Below, piece by piece: positions 1 to 7,264 of a stretch of DNA of 18,854 nt; within the stretch, counting starts at the first letter, position 1, and every line of letters starts with the position of its first letter. The stretch is from CAZWSC01 sp964636385 (GTDB lineage: Bacteria; Eisenbacteria; RBG-16-71-46; CAIMUX01), in NCBI GenBank assembly GCA_964636385.1, contig CAZWSC010000089.1:1-18854 (forward strand), written 5' to 3'. The notes below the pieces were generated by a model. The model did not search any database and had not been told where the DNA came from. It was given only the letters and a program-made list of their open reading frames with translations. The translations under genes and the position numbers were made by a program.

Positions 1-298
1 AAGTCGCCAGGGCGCTGACCGTGGATGAATGCGCGCTGGGCATTCCGCCAAGGCTGGTCAGGTAGTGAAAGTCGATCCGCCTCGTGCTGCGCCAGTTGAC
101 CAGGATCTTGAGGATCGACGCGACCATCCAGCCCATGATGCCCGACCAGAAGGTAGGGGATTCGAAGGGCGTGCCCGCGAATCCGCAGAGGAAGACCTCT
201 TGCCTGGTGATTCCAACCGAGGGGAACAGGAAGAGGACCGTCCACGCGCACGTGGCCGTGTTGAACAAGCGCTGAGGGGCGTGCCGAGGTTGTCGCAC
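1..298 (-). CDS. Divergent PAP2 (DUF212/YuiD-like) membrane protein, N-terminal part; runs off the window
   Basis: The minus strand is open from a GTG at 298 to the window edge, so about 99 residues are visible and the C-terminus is missing. The last visible residues include GGMPSAHSSTVSALAT, which matches the GGMPS(S/A)HS signature of the divergent PAP2 family (YuiD of Bacillus is a member). PAP2 enzymes are membrane lipid phosphatases, but DUF212 proteins have no well-established reaction. Ahead of the motif are hydrophobic stretches (around TVLFLFPSVGI and FWSGIMGWMVASILKILV) fitting membrane helices. The GTG start lies 15 bases after the stop of the lipid kinase gene, with an AGGAG sequence 10 bases upstream, so the two are probably one operon acting on membrane lipid. 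A TTG about ten codons further in is an alternative start. The family call is firm; function is inferred. Confidence 0.85.
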   Translation of the reverse strand, partial: MRQPRHAPQRLFNTATCAWTVLFLFPSVGITRQEVFLCGFAGTPFESPTFWSGIMGWMVASILKILVNWRSTRRIDFHYLTSLGGMPSAHSSTVSALAT

Positions 299-313
299 GT
301 CGATGAGTCTCCT

Positions 314-1285
314 CTACTCCCGCCGGCCCGCCCGCGCGAGATCCGACTGGTACTGGGCCATGACGGCGTCTCGATCCAGGCCGGGCGCCGGAACGGTCAC
401 GGGCTCCACGGGCACGAGCACGGTCACCGCGCCCGGCAGGAGCTCCACTTCGACCGGGGTCGTCCGAATGATGTCCCCGTCGGCCTGCACCGGCAGGGGG
501 ATGGTGCTGCGGATCATGATGGTCTCCTTCGCCTCGATGAAGCGGGATAGGAGATCCACCGGCCGGCCCGCCATGAGTCCGCGAATGTACCGGGGATAGT
601 CTCGAATGGTCTTCAGGCCCAGGATCCAGACGTCCAGATGTCCGTCATCGATGCTGATCTCGGGACCTTTCGGATGGAGCATGTGAGCGAGCATCCCGCA
701 GTTCATGATCGCGACCTCGACCGCGCGGTACCCATGCGCTTTGCCGTCGACCGCGACCACGAGGTAGCGAGGCTTGAGGGTGAACATCTTGAGGATCGTG
801 GTCACGAAATATGCGAGCCGCCCGAATCGGTTCTTGCTCTTCCGGCTCGTGCCGCCGATGACCGAAGCGCTGATCCCGACACTGACATTGAGAGCGAACA
901 CCCGCCCGTCGATCTTCATCGCGTCGATCTTCCGCGAGTGGGGGGCGCTCGCGACGATCGAGACCGCCTCGTCGATGTCTTCGGGAATGCCAAGCTCGCG
1001 CGCGATCAGGTTCCCGGTGCCGATCGGGATGATCCCGAGTGGGGCCGGACTCCCCACCAGGCCGTCGATGACATCCGAGACCGTTCCGTCCCCGCCTGCC
1101 GCCACCACGAGATCGAAGCCGTCGCGCAGGCGCGCCCGTACAACCTCGCCGGGCTTCTCAGCCTTGCGGGTCTCGTAGATCTCGTACTCGATGCGGGAGG
1201 CTGCGAAACAGCGGGTGAGCGCCTCCCGCACGGACTCGTGGTCGCGTTTCCCTGCCGCGGGGTTCAAGATGACCAGTACCTTCAC
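314..1285 (-). CDS. Lipid kinase, diacylglycerol kinase / YegS / LCB5 family
   Basis: The 323-residue protein begins MKVLVILNPAAGK, the usual first strand and phosphate-binding turn of the DAGK catalytic domain. It carries GGDGT at residues 64-68 and IPIGTGN near 87-92, the nucleotide-binding signatures of diacylglycerol/sphingosine kinases and of NAD kinase relatives. The C-terminal half has the beta-rich lipid-binding layout of YegS/DgkB (NVSVGISASVIGGTSRKSKNRFG, then ADGD). The expected reaction is ATP-dependent phosphorylation of a lipid alcohol such as diacylglycerol at the cytoplasmic face of the membrane. The start is a GTG at 1285 with a G-rich GGGGGA a few bases upstream. The last ~30 residues are a weakly conserved tail. 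Its partner downstream is a PAP2-like gene, a pairing that suggests opposed lipid phosphorylation and dephosphorylation. The exact substrate cannot be told. Confidence 0.92.
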   Translation of the reverse strand: MKVLVILNPAAGKRDHESVREALTRCFAASRIEYEIYETRKAEKPGEVVRARLRDGFDLVVAAGGDGTVSDVIDGLVGSPAPLGIIPIGTGNLIARELGIPEDIDEAVSIVASAPHSRKIDAMKIDGRVFALNVSVGISASVIGGTSRKSKNRFGRLAYFVTTILKMFTLKPRYLVVAVDGKAHGYRAVEVAIMNCGMLAHMLHPKGPEISIDDGHLDVWILGLKTIRDYPRYIRGLMAGRPVDLLSRFIEAKETIMIRSTIPLPVQADGDIIRTTPVEVELLPGAVTVLVPVEPVTVPAPGLDRDAVMAQYQSDLARAGRRE

Positions 1286-1328
1286 GACATCCCCCGTACT
1301 CCGCGAGAACGCGTTCGTGGGTTCGCAA

Positions 1329-1372
1329 CCGTAGCGCGGCGAGCGATCCGGCAGTGCGCCGCCACGCTACGG
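1329..1372. repeat. Long inverted repeat in the divergent spacer
   Basis: CCGTAGCG (1329-1336) is followed by CGGCG (1337-1341), and the complements CGCCG (1357-1361) and CGCTACGG (1365-1372) close a stem of 13 pairs with a 3-base bulge and a 15-base loop. It lies in the leader of the minus-strand lipid kinase gene, about 45 bases before its start. No T-run follows on either strand, so a Rho-independent terminator is unlikely. It could be an RNA structure in the kinase leader or a protein-binding site. The rest of the 1286-1534 spacer holds the plus-strand promoter candidate and a coding-looking but start-less minus-strand frame. Confidence 0.5.
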
Positions 1373-1455
1373 CCGCGAGTTTCGTCTGCTCGAACTCGCG
1401 CGTCAAGCGTCTGGCCTCGATCTGCTCGCGGGTGTGCAGTACCCGGACATCCGCT

Positions 1456-1485
1456 TTGACCTGCAGACTGCGCAGCGCCTATAGT
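1456..1485 (+). promoter_or_regulatory. Putative sigma-70 promoter for the PPDK_N-type gene at 1535
   Basis: TTGACC at 1456-1461 and TATAGT at 1480-1485 are separated by 18 bases. Each matches the sigma-70 consensus at five of six positions. Transcription would start near 1492, giving a leader of about 40 bases before the ATG at 1535, which has GGAG at 1521-1524. Not tested experimentally. Confidence 0.5.
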
Positions 1486-1534
1486 CGGCCCGCCAATCCC
1501 GGAGTGAAGAGTCGCCCATTGGAGCCATGCATCG

Positions 1535-3286
1535 ATGTCGGATGACAGGAGTTGGAGTTCATCCCCGCCTGCCGGATTCCGGCGGGGCTCATCCTCCGGA
1601 CCGGGAGCCTTCCTGGTGACAGGGGATGGCGAGATCGGGGCAAAAGCGCAGGGTCTTGCGCGCGTCACGGATCTGATCCGTGGAGAGGCGGCCACGTTTC
1701 TGGAGAAGGGGATCCGGGTCTCCATCCCGCCTTTCGCAGTCATCGCCTCAGGCCACTTCGATCGCTTCGTCTCGGAGAACGGCCTCACCGGGGCGGCAGT
1801 CGAAGGCCTGCCGGACGAGGAGATCGCCCGGGCATTCGCGAATGCTGTTCTGCCGGCAGGGCTCATGGATGATCTGGAGGCTTTCACGGCGCGTGTCCGG
1901 GTTCCCCTGGCCGTGCGTTCCTCCAGCCTTCTCGAAGACTCCATGCCGATGCCGTTTGCCGGTGTGTACGGGACGAAGCTCATTGCGAACAGCCACCCTG
2001 ATACCGGGGTGCGGCTGGCAAGGCTCGCAGGGGCTGTGAAGCAGGTCTACGCCTCCGCTTTCCGGTCCCGGGCGCGGGAGTATCTCACAGCCGCCGGTCG
2101 CAGCGGCGCCGACGAGAAGATGGCGGTGATCATCCAGGAAGCGGTTGGAACGGCGCACGGAGACCGGTTCTATCCCCACATCTCCGGCGTGGCCCGGTCG
2201 TACAACTTCTACCCGCTCGGCCTGGCCCGGCCCGGCGATGGACTGGGGGCTCTGGCGCTTGGCCTGGGCAGGAGCATTTCACAGGATGGGGTTGCGTGGA
2301 GCTACTCGCTTGCTTATCCGCATGCGAATCCTCCCTACAACACGCCGCAGGATCTGCTGAGGAACAGCCAGAAGGAGTTCTGGGCGATCGACCTGGCGGA
2401 AGGCAGAGGCGTCTGTGCAATCGGAACGGCGGATGACCTGCGCAGATGGTCGCTGGAGGAGGCCGAACACGACGGGGTCCTCGACTACATCGCTTCCACA
2501 TACGACGCCGACAACGACCGCTTCATCTCAGGAACGCACCATAGCGGCCCGAGGCTCGTCGACTTCGCCCCGATTCTGAAGTCGGGTGCTCTCCCCCTCA
2601 CTGATCTTCTCAGGCTGATACTGGCCCGGTGCGAGGAGATCCTGGGGACCGCGGCCGAGGTGGAGTTCGCGGTGAACCTTCCCTCCGCCGACCGGCTGGC
2701 GGCGGACTTCGGCCTGCTGCAGGTGCGGCCGATGGCGGTTTCGCAGGCGAGGGTGGAGATCGATCTCGGGAACCTCATCATGGAGGACGCGCTCGTTGCG
2801 TCTGAGTCTGTCCTGGGCAATGGCGAAGTCGACACGATCCGTGACGTCGTCTATCTGAGGCCGGAGCGCTTCTCGACTGCCCACACCCGGGCGATCAGGC
2901 AGGACCTGGAGGAGATCAACAGGGCGCTCGTTGCGAACCGGATCCCGTACCTCCTGATCGGATTCGGGCGATGGGGAAGCTCCGATCCTTCAGCAGGGAT
3001 TCCGGTGGCATTCGGGCAGATCTCCGGTGCAAGTGTGATAGTCGAGGCAACCTGGCATGATCTTCCCTTCATGCTGAGCCAGGGGACACACTTCTTTCAC
3101 AACATCACAGGATTCGGCGTGATCTACTTCTCGGTCGACCAGGATGGCCGGTACAGGATCGACTGGGACTGGCTGGCATCCCAGGCCGTGGTCACAGAGA
3201 CGGCGCAGGTGCGGCACGTCCGGCTGCCGCGGCCCTTGCGTGTGATGGTGGATGGCCGTACAAGCTGCGGGGTCATACTCAAGTGA
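1535..3286 (+). CDS. Orphan PEP/pyruvate-binding (PPDK_N, ATP-grasp-type) protein, single-module form
   Basis: The 583-residue protein resembles the N-terminal nucleotide-binding part of PEP synthase and pyruvate phosphate dikinase. It has a glycine/lysine loop (GEIGAKAQGLA, K37), the phosphate-binding arginine motif LAVRSSSLLEDS (R128), FAGVYGT at 141-147, and an acidic pair followed by LLQVRPM (EVEFAVN near 375-381, Q396, R398). The swivelling phosphohistidine domain (GGxTSHA-like) and the PEP/pyruvate barrel are absent. Instead there is a C-terminal module of about 175 residues with GRWGSSDPSAGIPV (478-491) and SQGTHFFHN (515-523). That module is shared with the two paralogues at 4172-5845 and 10714-13689. 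It probably binds ATP, but it cannot be a complete PEP synthase. The start was chosen for GGAG ten bases upstream; the first ~25 residues are low-complexity. It converges on and overlaps the minus-strand block by 8 bases. The domain family is clear; the acceptor and role are unknown. Confidence 0.85.
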   Translation: MSDDRSWSSSPPAGFRRGSSSGPGAFLVTGDGEIGAKAQGLARVTDLIRGEAATFLEKGIRVSIPPFAVIASGHFDRFVSENGLTGAAVEGLPDEEIARAFANAVLPAGLMDDLEAFTARVRVPLAVRSSSLLEDSMPMPFAGVYGTKLIANSHPDTGVRLARLAGAVKQVYASAFRSRAREYLTAAGRSGADEKMAVIIQEAVGTAHGDRFYPHISGVARSYNFYPLGLARPGDGLGALALGLGRSISQDGVAWSYSLAYPHANPPYNTPQDLLRNSQKEFWAIDLAEGRGVCAIGTADDLRRWSLEEAEHDGVLDYIASTYDADNDRFISGTHHSGPRLVDFAPILKSGALPLTDLLRLILARCEEILGTAAEVEFAVNLPSADRLAADFGLLQVRPMAVSQARVEIDLGNLIMEDALVASESVLGNGEVDTIRDVVYLRPERFSTAHTRAIRQDLEEINRALVANRIPYLLIGFGRWGSSDPSAGIPVAFGQISGASVIVEATWHDLPFMLSQGTHFFHNITGFGVIYFSVDQDGRYRIDWDWLASQAVVTETAQVRHVRLPRPLRVMVDGRTSCGVILK

Positions 3287-4172
3287 CCTGATCCAGCCCC
3301 GTGGCATCGGCGATGAACCTCCTCAGGGTGATGAGGCTCCCCGGGTCGCCCTTGGGAAGGATGAAGCCCAGTTCCTTCAGGCTCGAGTGCCTGTCCGCCT
3401 TGGAAGCGATGACAACCGGTGTACCGGGGTAGCGCTTCCTGAAGAGCCTGATCAGGTCAACCCCGGCCTCAGGGTCGGTCTTCCCTCTGCGGGGGAAGGT
3501 GAGGTCGGCTATCAGGCAGGCGACCTCTCCGCCACCAGGTCCGAAGAGGAAGGCGTGGGCCTCCTCGAAAGTGTTTGCGATCTTCACAAGCGCCCTGCTG
3601 CCGATGATCCCGTACAGGACCGGCAGGAACTGCGAGAACCAGCGCGGCTCGTCATCCACGATCAGGAAGATCCTGTGGCTTGCTTCGGCACGGCGTTCGA
3701 TGGCGAGATGATCCTCTGCGGCCCTCACTGCCGGCGCGATGATTCGGTCCGGATGGAGCTCGTCCCGGTTCACGGCGAATGCGAGGTCGACTCCGGACAG
3801 TGCCGGGAACTCCCTCCTGGACATGGAGAGCGGTGAGCACTGGATGACCCTGTTGAAAGTCAGCAGAACCGTCACCAGCGAAGGATTGCCGCCGCGCATA
3901 GTGGCCAGGTCGGCAAGGTTGGCGCCCATGTCGTCCAGGATCGCCACGACAGGCCTGTCGGTGCGGATCTGTGAGAACGACAGCGGATCGGTGCATATCC
4001 CGACCTCAAGGCCGGGGAGCTGATCGCCCAGCCTGCCTGCGGCGCTGCGGATCATCTCCTCCGCGGCGAAGACGGCAGCCTGCTCGAGTCTGAGCCCGCG
4101 GGACGCAGACCCGGGCAGGGCGGATCCCTCATCCGCCGGCCCGCCTGAAGGGCTTTCTTCACGGCCGCACAT
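3279..4172 (-). CDS. Tandem receiver-like protein (companion of the PPDK_N-type protein)
   Basis: The 297-residue protein has two segments related to response-regulator receiver domains. The C-terminal one is recognisable: IFLIVDDEP (D173, D174), LIADLTFPRRG with a probable phosphoacceptor D223, a serine in VVIASKAD, and a lysine in FILPKGDP (K274). The N-terminal one (about 30-150) is diverged, with AILDDMG around D80-D81. Both segments align in order with the first 320 residues of the 10714-13689 protein (shared SQFLPVLY, TFEEAHA, TFPRRG, DPEAG). This gene therefore looks like the detached receiver half of that fusion. Its ATG shares one base with the TGA of the upstream PPDK_N-type gene (TGATG), so translation is coupled and the two products probably interact. 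The frame stays open to 4295, but that extension lies inside the upstream gene and was rejected. No DNA-binding domain is visible. Confidence 0.8.
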   Translation of the reverse strand: MCGREESPSGGPADEGSALPGSASRGLRLEQAAVFAAEEMIRSAAGRLGDQLPGLEVGICTDPLSFSQIRTDRPVVAILDDMGANLADLATMRGGNPSLVTVLLTFNRVIQCSPLSMSRREFPALSGVDLAFAVNRDELHPDRIIAPAVRAAEDHLAIERRAEASHRIFLIVDDEPRWFSQFLPVLYGIIGSRALVKIANTFEEAHAFLFGPGGGEVACLIADLTFPRRGKTDPEAGVDLIRLFRKRYPGTPVVIASKADRHSSLKELGFILPKGDPGSLITLRRFIADATGLDQVT

Positions 4173-5845
4173 CAGGCGCCCGCATCCGGGGTTACACAGC
4201 AGCGCTGGCCTACCGAGTCGGCGTATATGGCGACGGGCTTCTCGAAGGGAAGCACATAGACCGGCCCGGCGCCGGGGGGCGGGGAGAAGAACCACGGGTC
4301 GAGCGTGTCGACTCCCGGGTTGAGGTAACCGTAGATTACATTGTTCGTCATGAGGTTCGTCAGGAAGTGGGTGCCCTGCGTTCCGTACATCCTTGCCTGC
4401 CGGCGCCTCTGGTCCTCATCGTAACCCCCTCCGATCATGTAGAGGAAGTGGCTGCCGTAGATCCCGCCCGTCATGCTCCCTTCCTCGGGCAGCGGTTCGA
4501 TGCGTCCTGCGATGTCCACCCCATATTCGAAGATTGCCGCGGCTCCGTCCACATCCCCGTACTCCGCGCAGATCCCCCACTCGCGGTTGCGGGTGCCCAG
4601 CCTGCCCGGAACGATGGCGATGTACGGCTCGCCTGCCTCCCGCATGCGGCTGTTGATCGAGCCCAGTTCCTCGAGCACCTCGTCGTGCATCTCCCCGGAG
4701 TAGAGGAAGGGGGATACAACCACGACGTGTCTGACACCCCGGCGGACTCCGTGTCCCTGGAGGCTCCCGCTGGTGAGATGGCGGTGGCGGTCATCCCCCG
4801 GCATCGGGATCGTCTCGAAGGCGATCTGGGGAAGGCGCGTCAACTGGACTATGTGGAACACCCCGTCCCTGTACGGCTTCTCCCTGAAGTCTATGTTGAA
4901 GACGAACTCGATCTGGAAGTGGGGCGTGATGCGGGCCGACACTGCTTCCATTATCCCTTCGAGGCCGCGTCGGAAACCCAGGTGGCCCTTCTGGACGAGC
5001 TCTTCGATGGTGATCACATTCCTGCGGATTCCAAGCAGCCTGATCTTGTGAAAGCTGGCGAATCGGACATGGAGCTTCTTCATGGTCTCCAGTTCGTTGC
5101 CCTCAAGCTCCCGGTTCCTTGTCATGTCCAGGGCGTAGAAGTACTGCTGGCCGTCCCCGGGCCGCAGGAGATCGACAGGGAGCGGGTTTCGGATTGTCGC
5201 CATGGAGATCACCGGGAAGTCATCCAGCACCGTCGCGTAGCCGTGGCCGAAGGCGATCCGCGCAAACCCCTCGGACGGATCCTGCGCCTTCAGGGCATAG
5301 GGGAAGTAGGAGTTCGCCACCCCGGAGATGTAGGGGTAGAAGAATGGCCCGGCCAGCGTGTCGTCGAAGATCCCGGGAACCGGGTTCAGGACCACCGCCA
5401 TCTTCGCGACCCGGTCCCCGTTCTTCTGCTTCGCAAGGAAGTTGTCGTACACGGCCCGGACGGCGAGGCGAAGCTGACTGAGGCGGACGTTGCGGTCCTC
5501 ATGGTTGTTGGGCAGCATGAAGGATACGTTCTCGCCCGCACGGATCGACCAGCCGCCGCCAGCCTGCACACCGCCCTCGTCTGTTGCCGACGAGCGGACA
5601 CCGATAGGGCCGTTGCCGAGTGAGTGGAGGATGGCGTCGAGGAGGAGGTCTTCTTCCTCCCCGAGCGCGCGGGAGCGTTCGAGGTAGCGGTCGTAGAAGC
5701 CTGTCGCCAGAATGTGCGTCGGGAGCTTCGCCACCGATGGGATGTCGGACTCGTTTATGGCGACAAGCCCCTCGCCCTTTCCTCCGATCCGGCCTTCTCC
5801 GTAGATACGGCCTTCCCGGAACTGCCGAACCTTGCGGAGCTCCAT
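4172..5845 (-). CDS. Diverged PEP/pyruvate-binding (PPDK_N-type) protein, second paralogue
   Basis: This 557-residue protein is the most diverged of the three PPDK_N-type proteins here. It keeps a glycine-rich loop (GEGRIGGKGEGLVAI, K23), the arginine motif IGVRSSATDEGG (R84), a PYISGVANSYFPYAL block matching HISGVARSYNFYPL in the 1535 gene, and IEFVFN with IVQLTR (312-336) at the ATP-grasp acidic end. The C-terminal module is also present: IVPGRLGTRNREWGI (411-425) and TQGTHFLTN (489-497). No phosphohistidine swivel or PEP barrel is present. The ATG at 5845 has GGAGGG 7 bases upstream. It starts 65 bases after the response regulator gene and overlaps the receiver gene by one base, so it belongs to a kinase-regulator-PPDK_N-receiver operon. 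An ATP-dependent phosphotransfer or nucleotide-sensing role is inferred; the substrate is unknown. Confidence 0.8.
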   Translation of the reverse strand: MELRKVRQFREGRIYGEGRIGGKGEGLVAINESDIPSVAKLPTHILATGFYDRYLERSRALGEEEDLLLDAILHSLGNGPIGVRSSATDEGGVQAGGGWSIRAGENVSFMLPNNHEDRNVRLSQLRLAVRAVYDNFLAKQKNGDRVAKMAVVLNPVPGIFDDTLAGPFFYPYISGVANSYFPYALKAQDPSEGFARIAFGHGYATVLDDFPVISMATIRNPLPVDLLRPGDGQQYFYALDMTRNRELEGNELETMKKLHVRFASFHKIRLLGIRRNVITIEELVQKGHLGFRRGLEGIMEAVSARITPHFQIEFVFNIDFREKPYRDGVFHIVQLTRLPQIAFETIPMPGDDRHRHLTSGSLQGHGVRRGVRHVVVVSPFLYSGEMHDEVLEELGSINSRMREAGEPYIAIVPGRLGTRNREWGICAEYGDVDGAAAIFEYGVDIAGRIEPLPEEGSMTGGIYGSHFLYMIGGGYDEDQRRRQARMYGTQGTHFLTNLMTNNVIYGYLNPGVDTLDPWFFSPPPGAGPVYVLPFEKPVAIYADSVGQRCCVTPDAGA

Positions 5846-5910
5846 CTGGTGGCCCTCCGATCCGACCCGCAGTGTTCGTGAAGCTCGTGACGGGGCGCCG
5901 CGAGAGCGGT

Positions 5911-7257
5911 CTAACTATGCGGCTTCTCCGGCGGCCTAAGCTTCTGCCTCAGTGTCTTGCGGTTGATCCCGAGAATCTCCGCCGCACGCGTCTTGTTGTG
6001 CCCGGCGATCTCGAGAACCGCGCGGATGTGTTCGGCTTCCACCTCGGCCAGCGACCGGTTCGCGCCGGTGCCTTCGTGAGCGCAGAGGCGGATGGGTGCA
6101 GGCAGGCGGTCGAGATCTACGGCGCCAGGTTCCCGGGAGGCGTTGAGCATCCGGACAAGCCTCCGCACCTCGCCGGTATTGCCTGGCCACGAGTACCTGT
6201 GCATCGCTTCCATGGCCCTGTCGGTAAAGACCAGAGGGGAGGTTGCCTCGTCCCTGCGCAGCTGTGCGGCGAAGTGCTGAAGGAGGTAGGGCAGATCCTC
6301 CTTCCGCTCGCGCAGGGGCGGCACGTGGATCGAGTTCTGACGGAGCCGCCGGTAGAGCCCTTCATCGAAGCGCCCGCGGGCGCACAGCTCCGCGAGGTCC
6401 ATGACTGTGGAGGCCATCACGCGCGGCCCGGAGGCGGCCGACACGCCGGATCCCGCGCGCTCCTGCCTGCGTGCGGACAGGATCTGCCGAAGTCGTGCCT
6501 GAATCCATGAAGGGGCTTCGGCGATCTCCCGGAAGAAGACGGTGCCGCTTCCCGCAAGGTCGAACATGCCGGGCCGCGGGCCTGCCGCCGATGCGGGATC
6601 ATCCTGACCGCCGCCGAACAACTCCTCCTCCAGCCGGCCTTCCGGAACCGCCCCGCAGCGGACAAGCAGGAAGGGCCATGCCGCGCCGGGGCCCTGGTAG
6701 TGCACCGTCCTGGCGACAAGCTCCCTGCCTGTGCCCTCTTCGCCGGTGACCAGCAGCGGGGTTTCAGCTGCCGCCGCACGGGATGCTGCCGTCATCACCT
6801 CCTGCATGGCCGGGGATGCCGCCGTCAGGGAGAGCGGGTTTTCGCCCCGGGCTGTGGCGTAACTCCGGCCGCGTCCATACGCACCTGATCCGCCCATCGC
6901 CTGCTCGATCGTCGCGAACAGCTCTTCCCGTGTGAAAGGCTTCGCCAGGAACCCCTCGGCACCCAGCTTGAGAACCTCGGCGGCGCCCTCAATGCTGGGA
7001 TAGCCGGTTACCATCACCACCTTCACATCGCCGAGCTTCTCTTTCACAAACCGCACCAGATCCATGCCTGAGGCGCCAGGCATCTTCAGGTCGGTTACCA
7101 CGAGATCCACCCGTTCCGAACCGAGGATCCCGATCGCTTCCCCCACACCGGCAGCAGTCAGAACCTCGTATCCACGGCCTGCGAGATTCCTCGTCAGAAG
7201 ATCCCGGGTGTCGGCGGAGTCATCCACCACCAGCAGTCTTCTCAGCTGATCTCCCAC
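5911..7257 (-). CDS. NtrC-like response regulator with degenerate AAA+ domain
   Basis: The 448-residue protein has the order receiver, AAA+ domain, Fis-type helix-turn-helix. The receiver (7-122) is intact: D12, D13, phosphoacceptor D56 (VVTDLKMP), T84 and K106 (AKPF). The AAA+ domain (145-385) is recognisable (CGAVPEGRLEEELFG, VPPLRERKEDLPYL, WPGN) but key residues are changed. The Walker A lysine is arginine (GEEGTGRE, R178). The GAFTGA loop that contacts sigma-54 is missing. The Walker B FLDE reads FFRE. The FREDLYYRL arginine-finger motif reads FDEGLYRRL, and sensor II WPGNVRE reads WPGNTGE. The C-terminal helix-turn-helix (about 420-441, NKTRAAEILGINRKTL) looks sound. It can probably be phosphorylated and bind DNA but not activate sigma-54 polymerase. 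The start is a GTG with GGAGG 11 bases upstream, 7 bases after the kinase stop. Confidence 0.88.
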   Translation of the reverse strand: MGDQLRRLLVVDDSADTRDLLTRNLAGRGYEVLTAAGVGEAIGILGSERVDLVVTDLKMPGASGMDLVRFVKEKLGDVKVVMVTGYPSIEGAAEVLKLGAEGFLAKPFTREELFATIEQAMGGSGAYGRGRSYATARGENPLSLTAASPAMQEVMTAASRAAAAETPLLVTGEEGTGRELVARTVHYQGPGAAWPFLLVRCGAVPEGRLEEELFGGGQDDPASAAGPRPGMFDLAGSGTVFFREIAEAPSWIQARLRQILSARRQERAGSGVSAASGPRVMASTVMDLAELCARGRFDEGLYRRLRQNSIHVPPLRERKEDLPYLLQHFAAQLRRDEATSPLVFTDRAMEAMHRYSWPGNTGEVRRLVRMLNASREPGAVDLDRLPAPIRLCAHEGTGANRSLAEVEAEHIRAVLEIAGHNKTRAAEILGINRKTLRQKLRPPEKPHS

Positions 7258-7264
7258 GATTCGG

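Noticed and set aside
1320..1345. tRNA T-arm-like GGGTTCGCAACC
   Set aside because: No acceptor stem, D-arm or anticodon arm could be placed around it on either strand.
4367..5623. 418-codon plus-strand frame opposite the second PPDK_N-type gene
   Set aside because: Antisense shadow of a gene with conserved motifs; no domain, no ribosome site.
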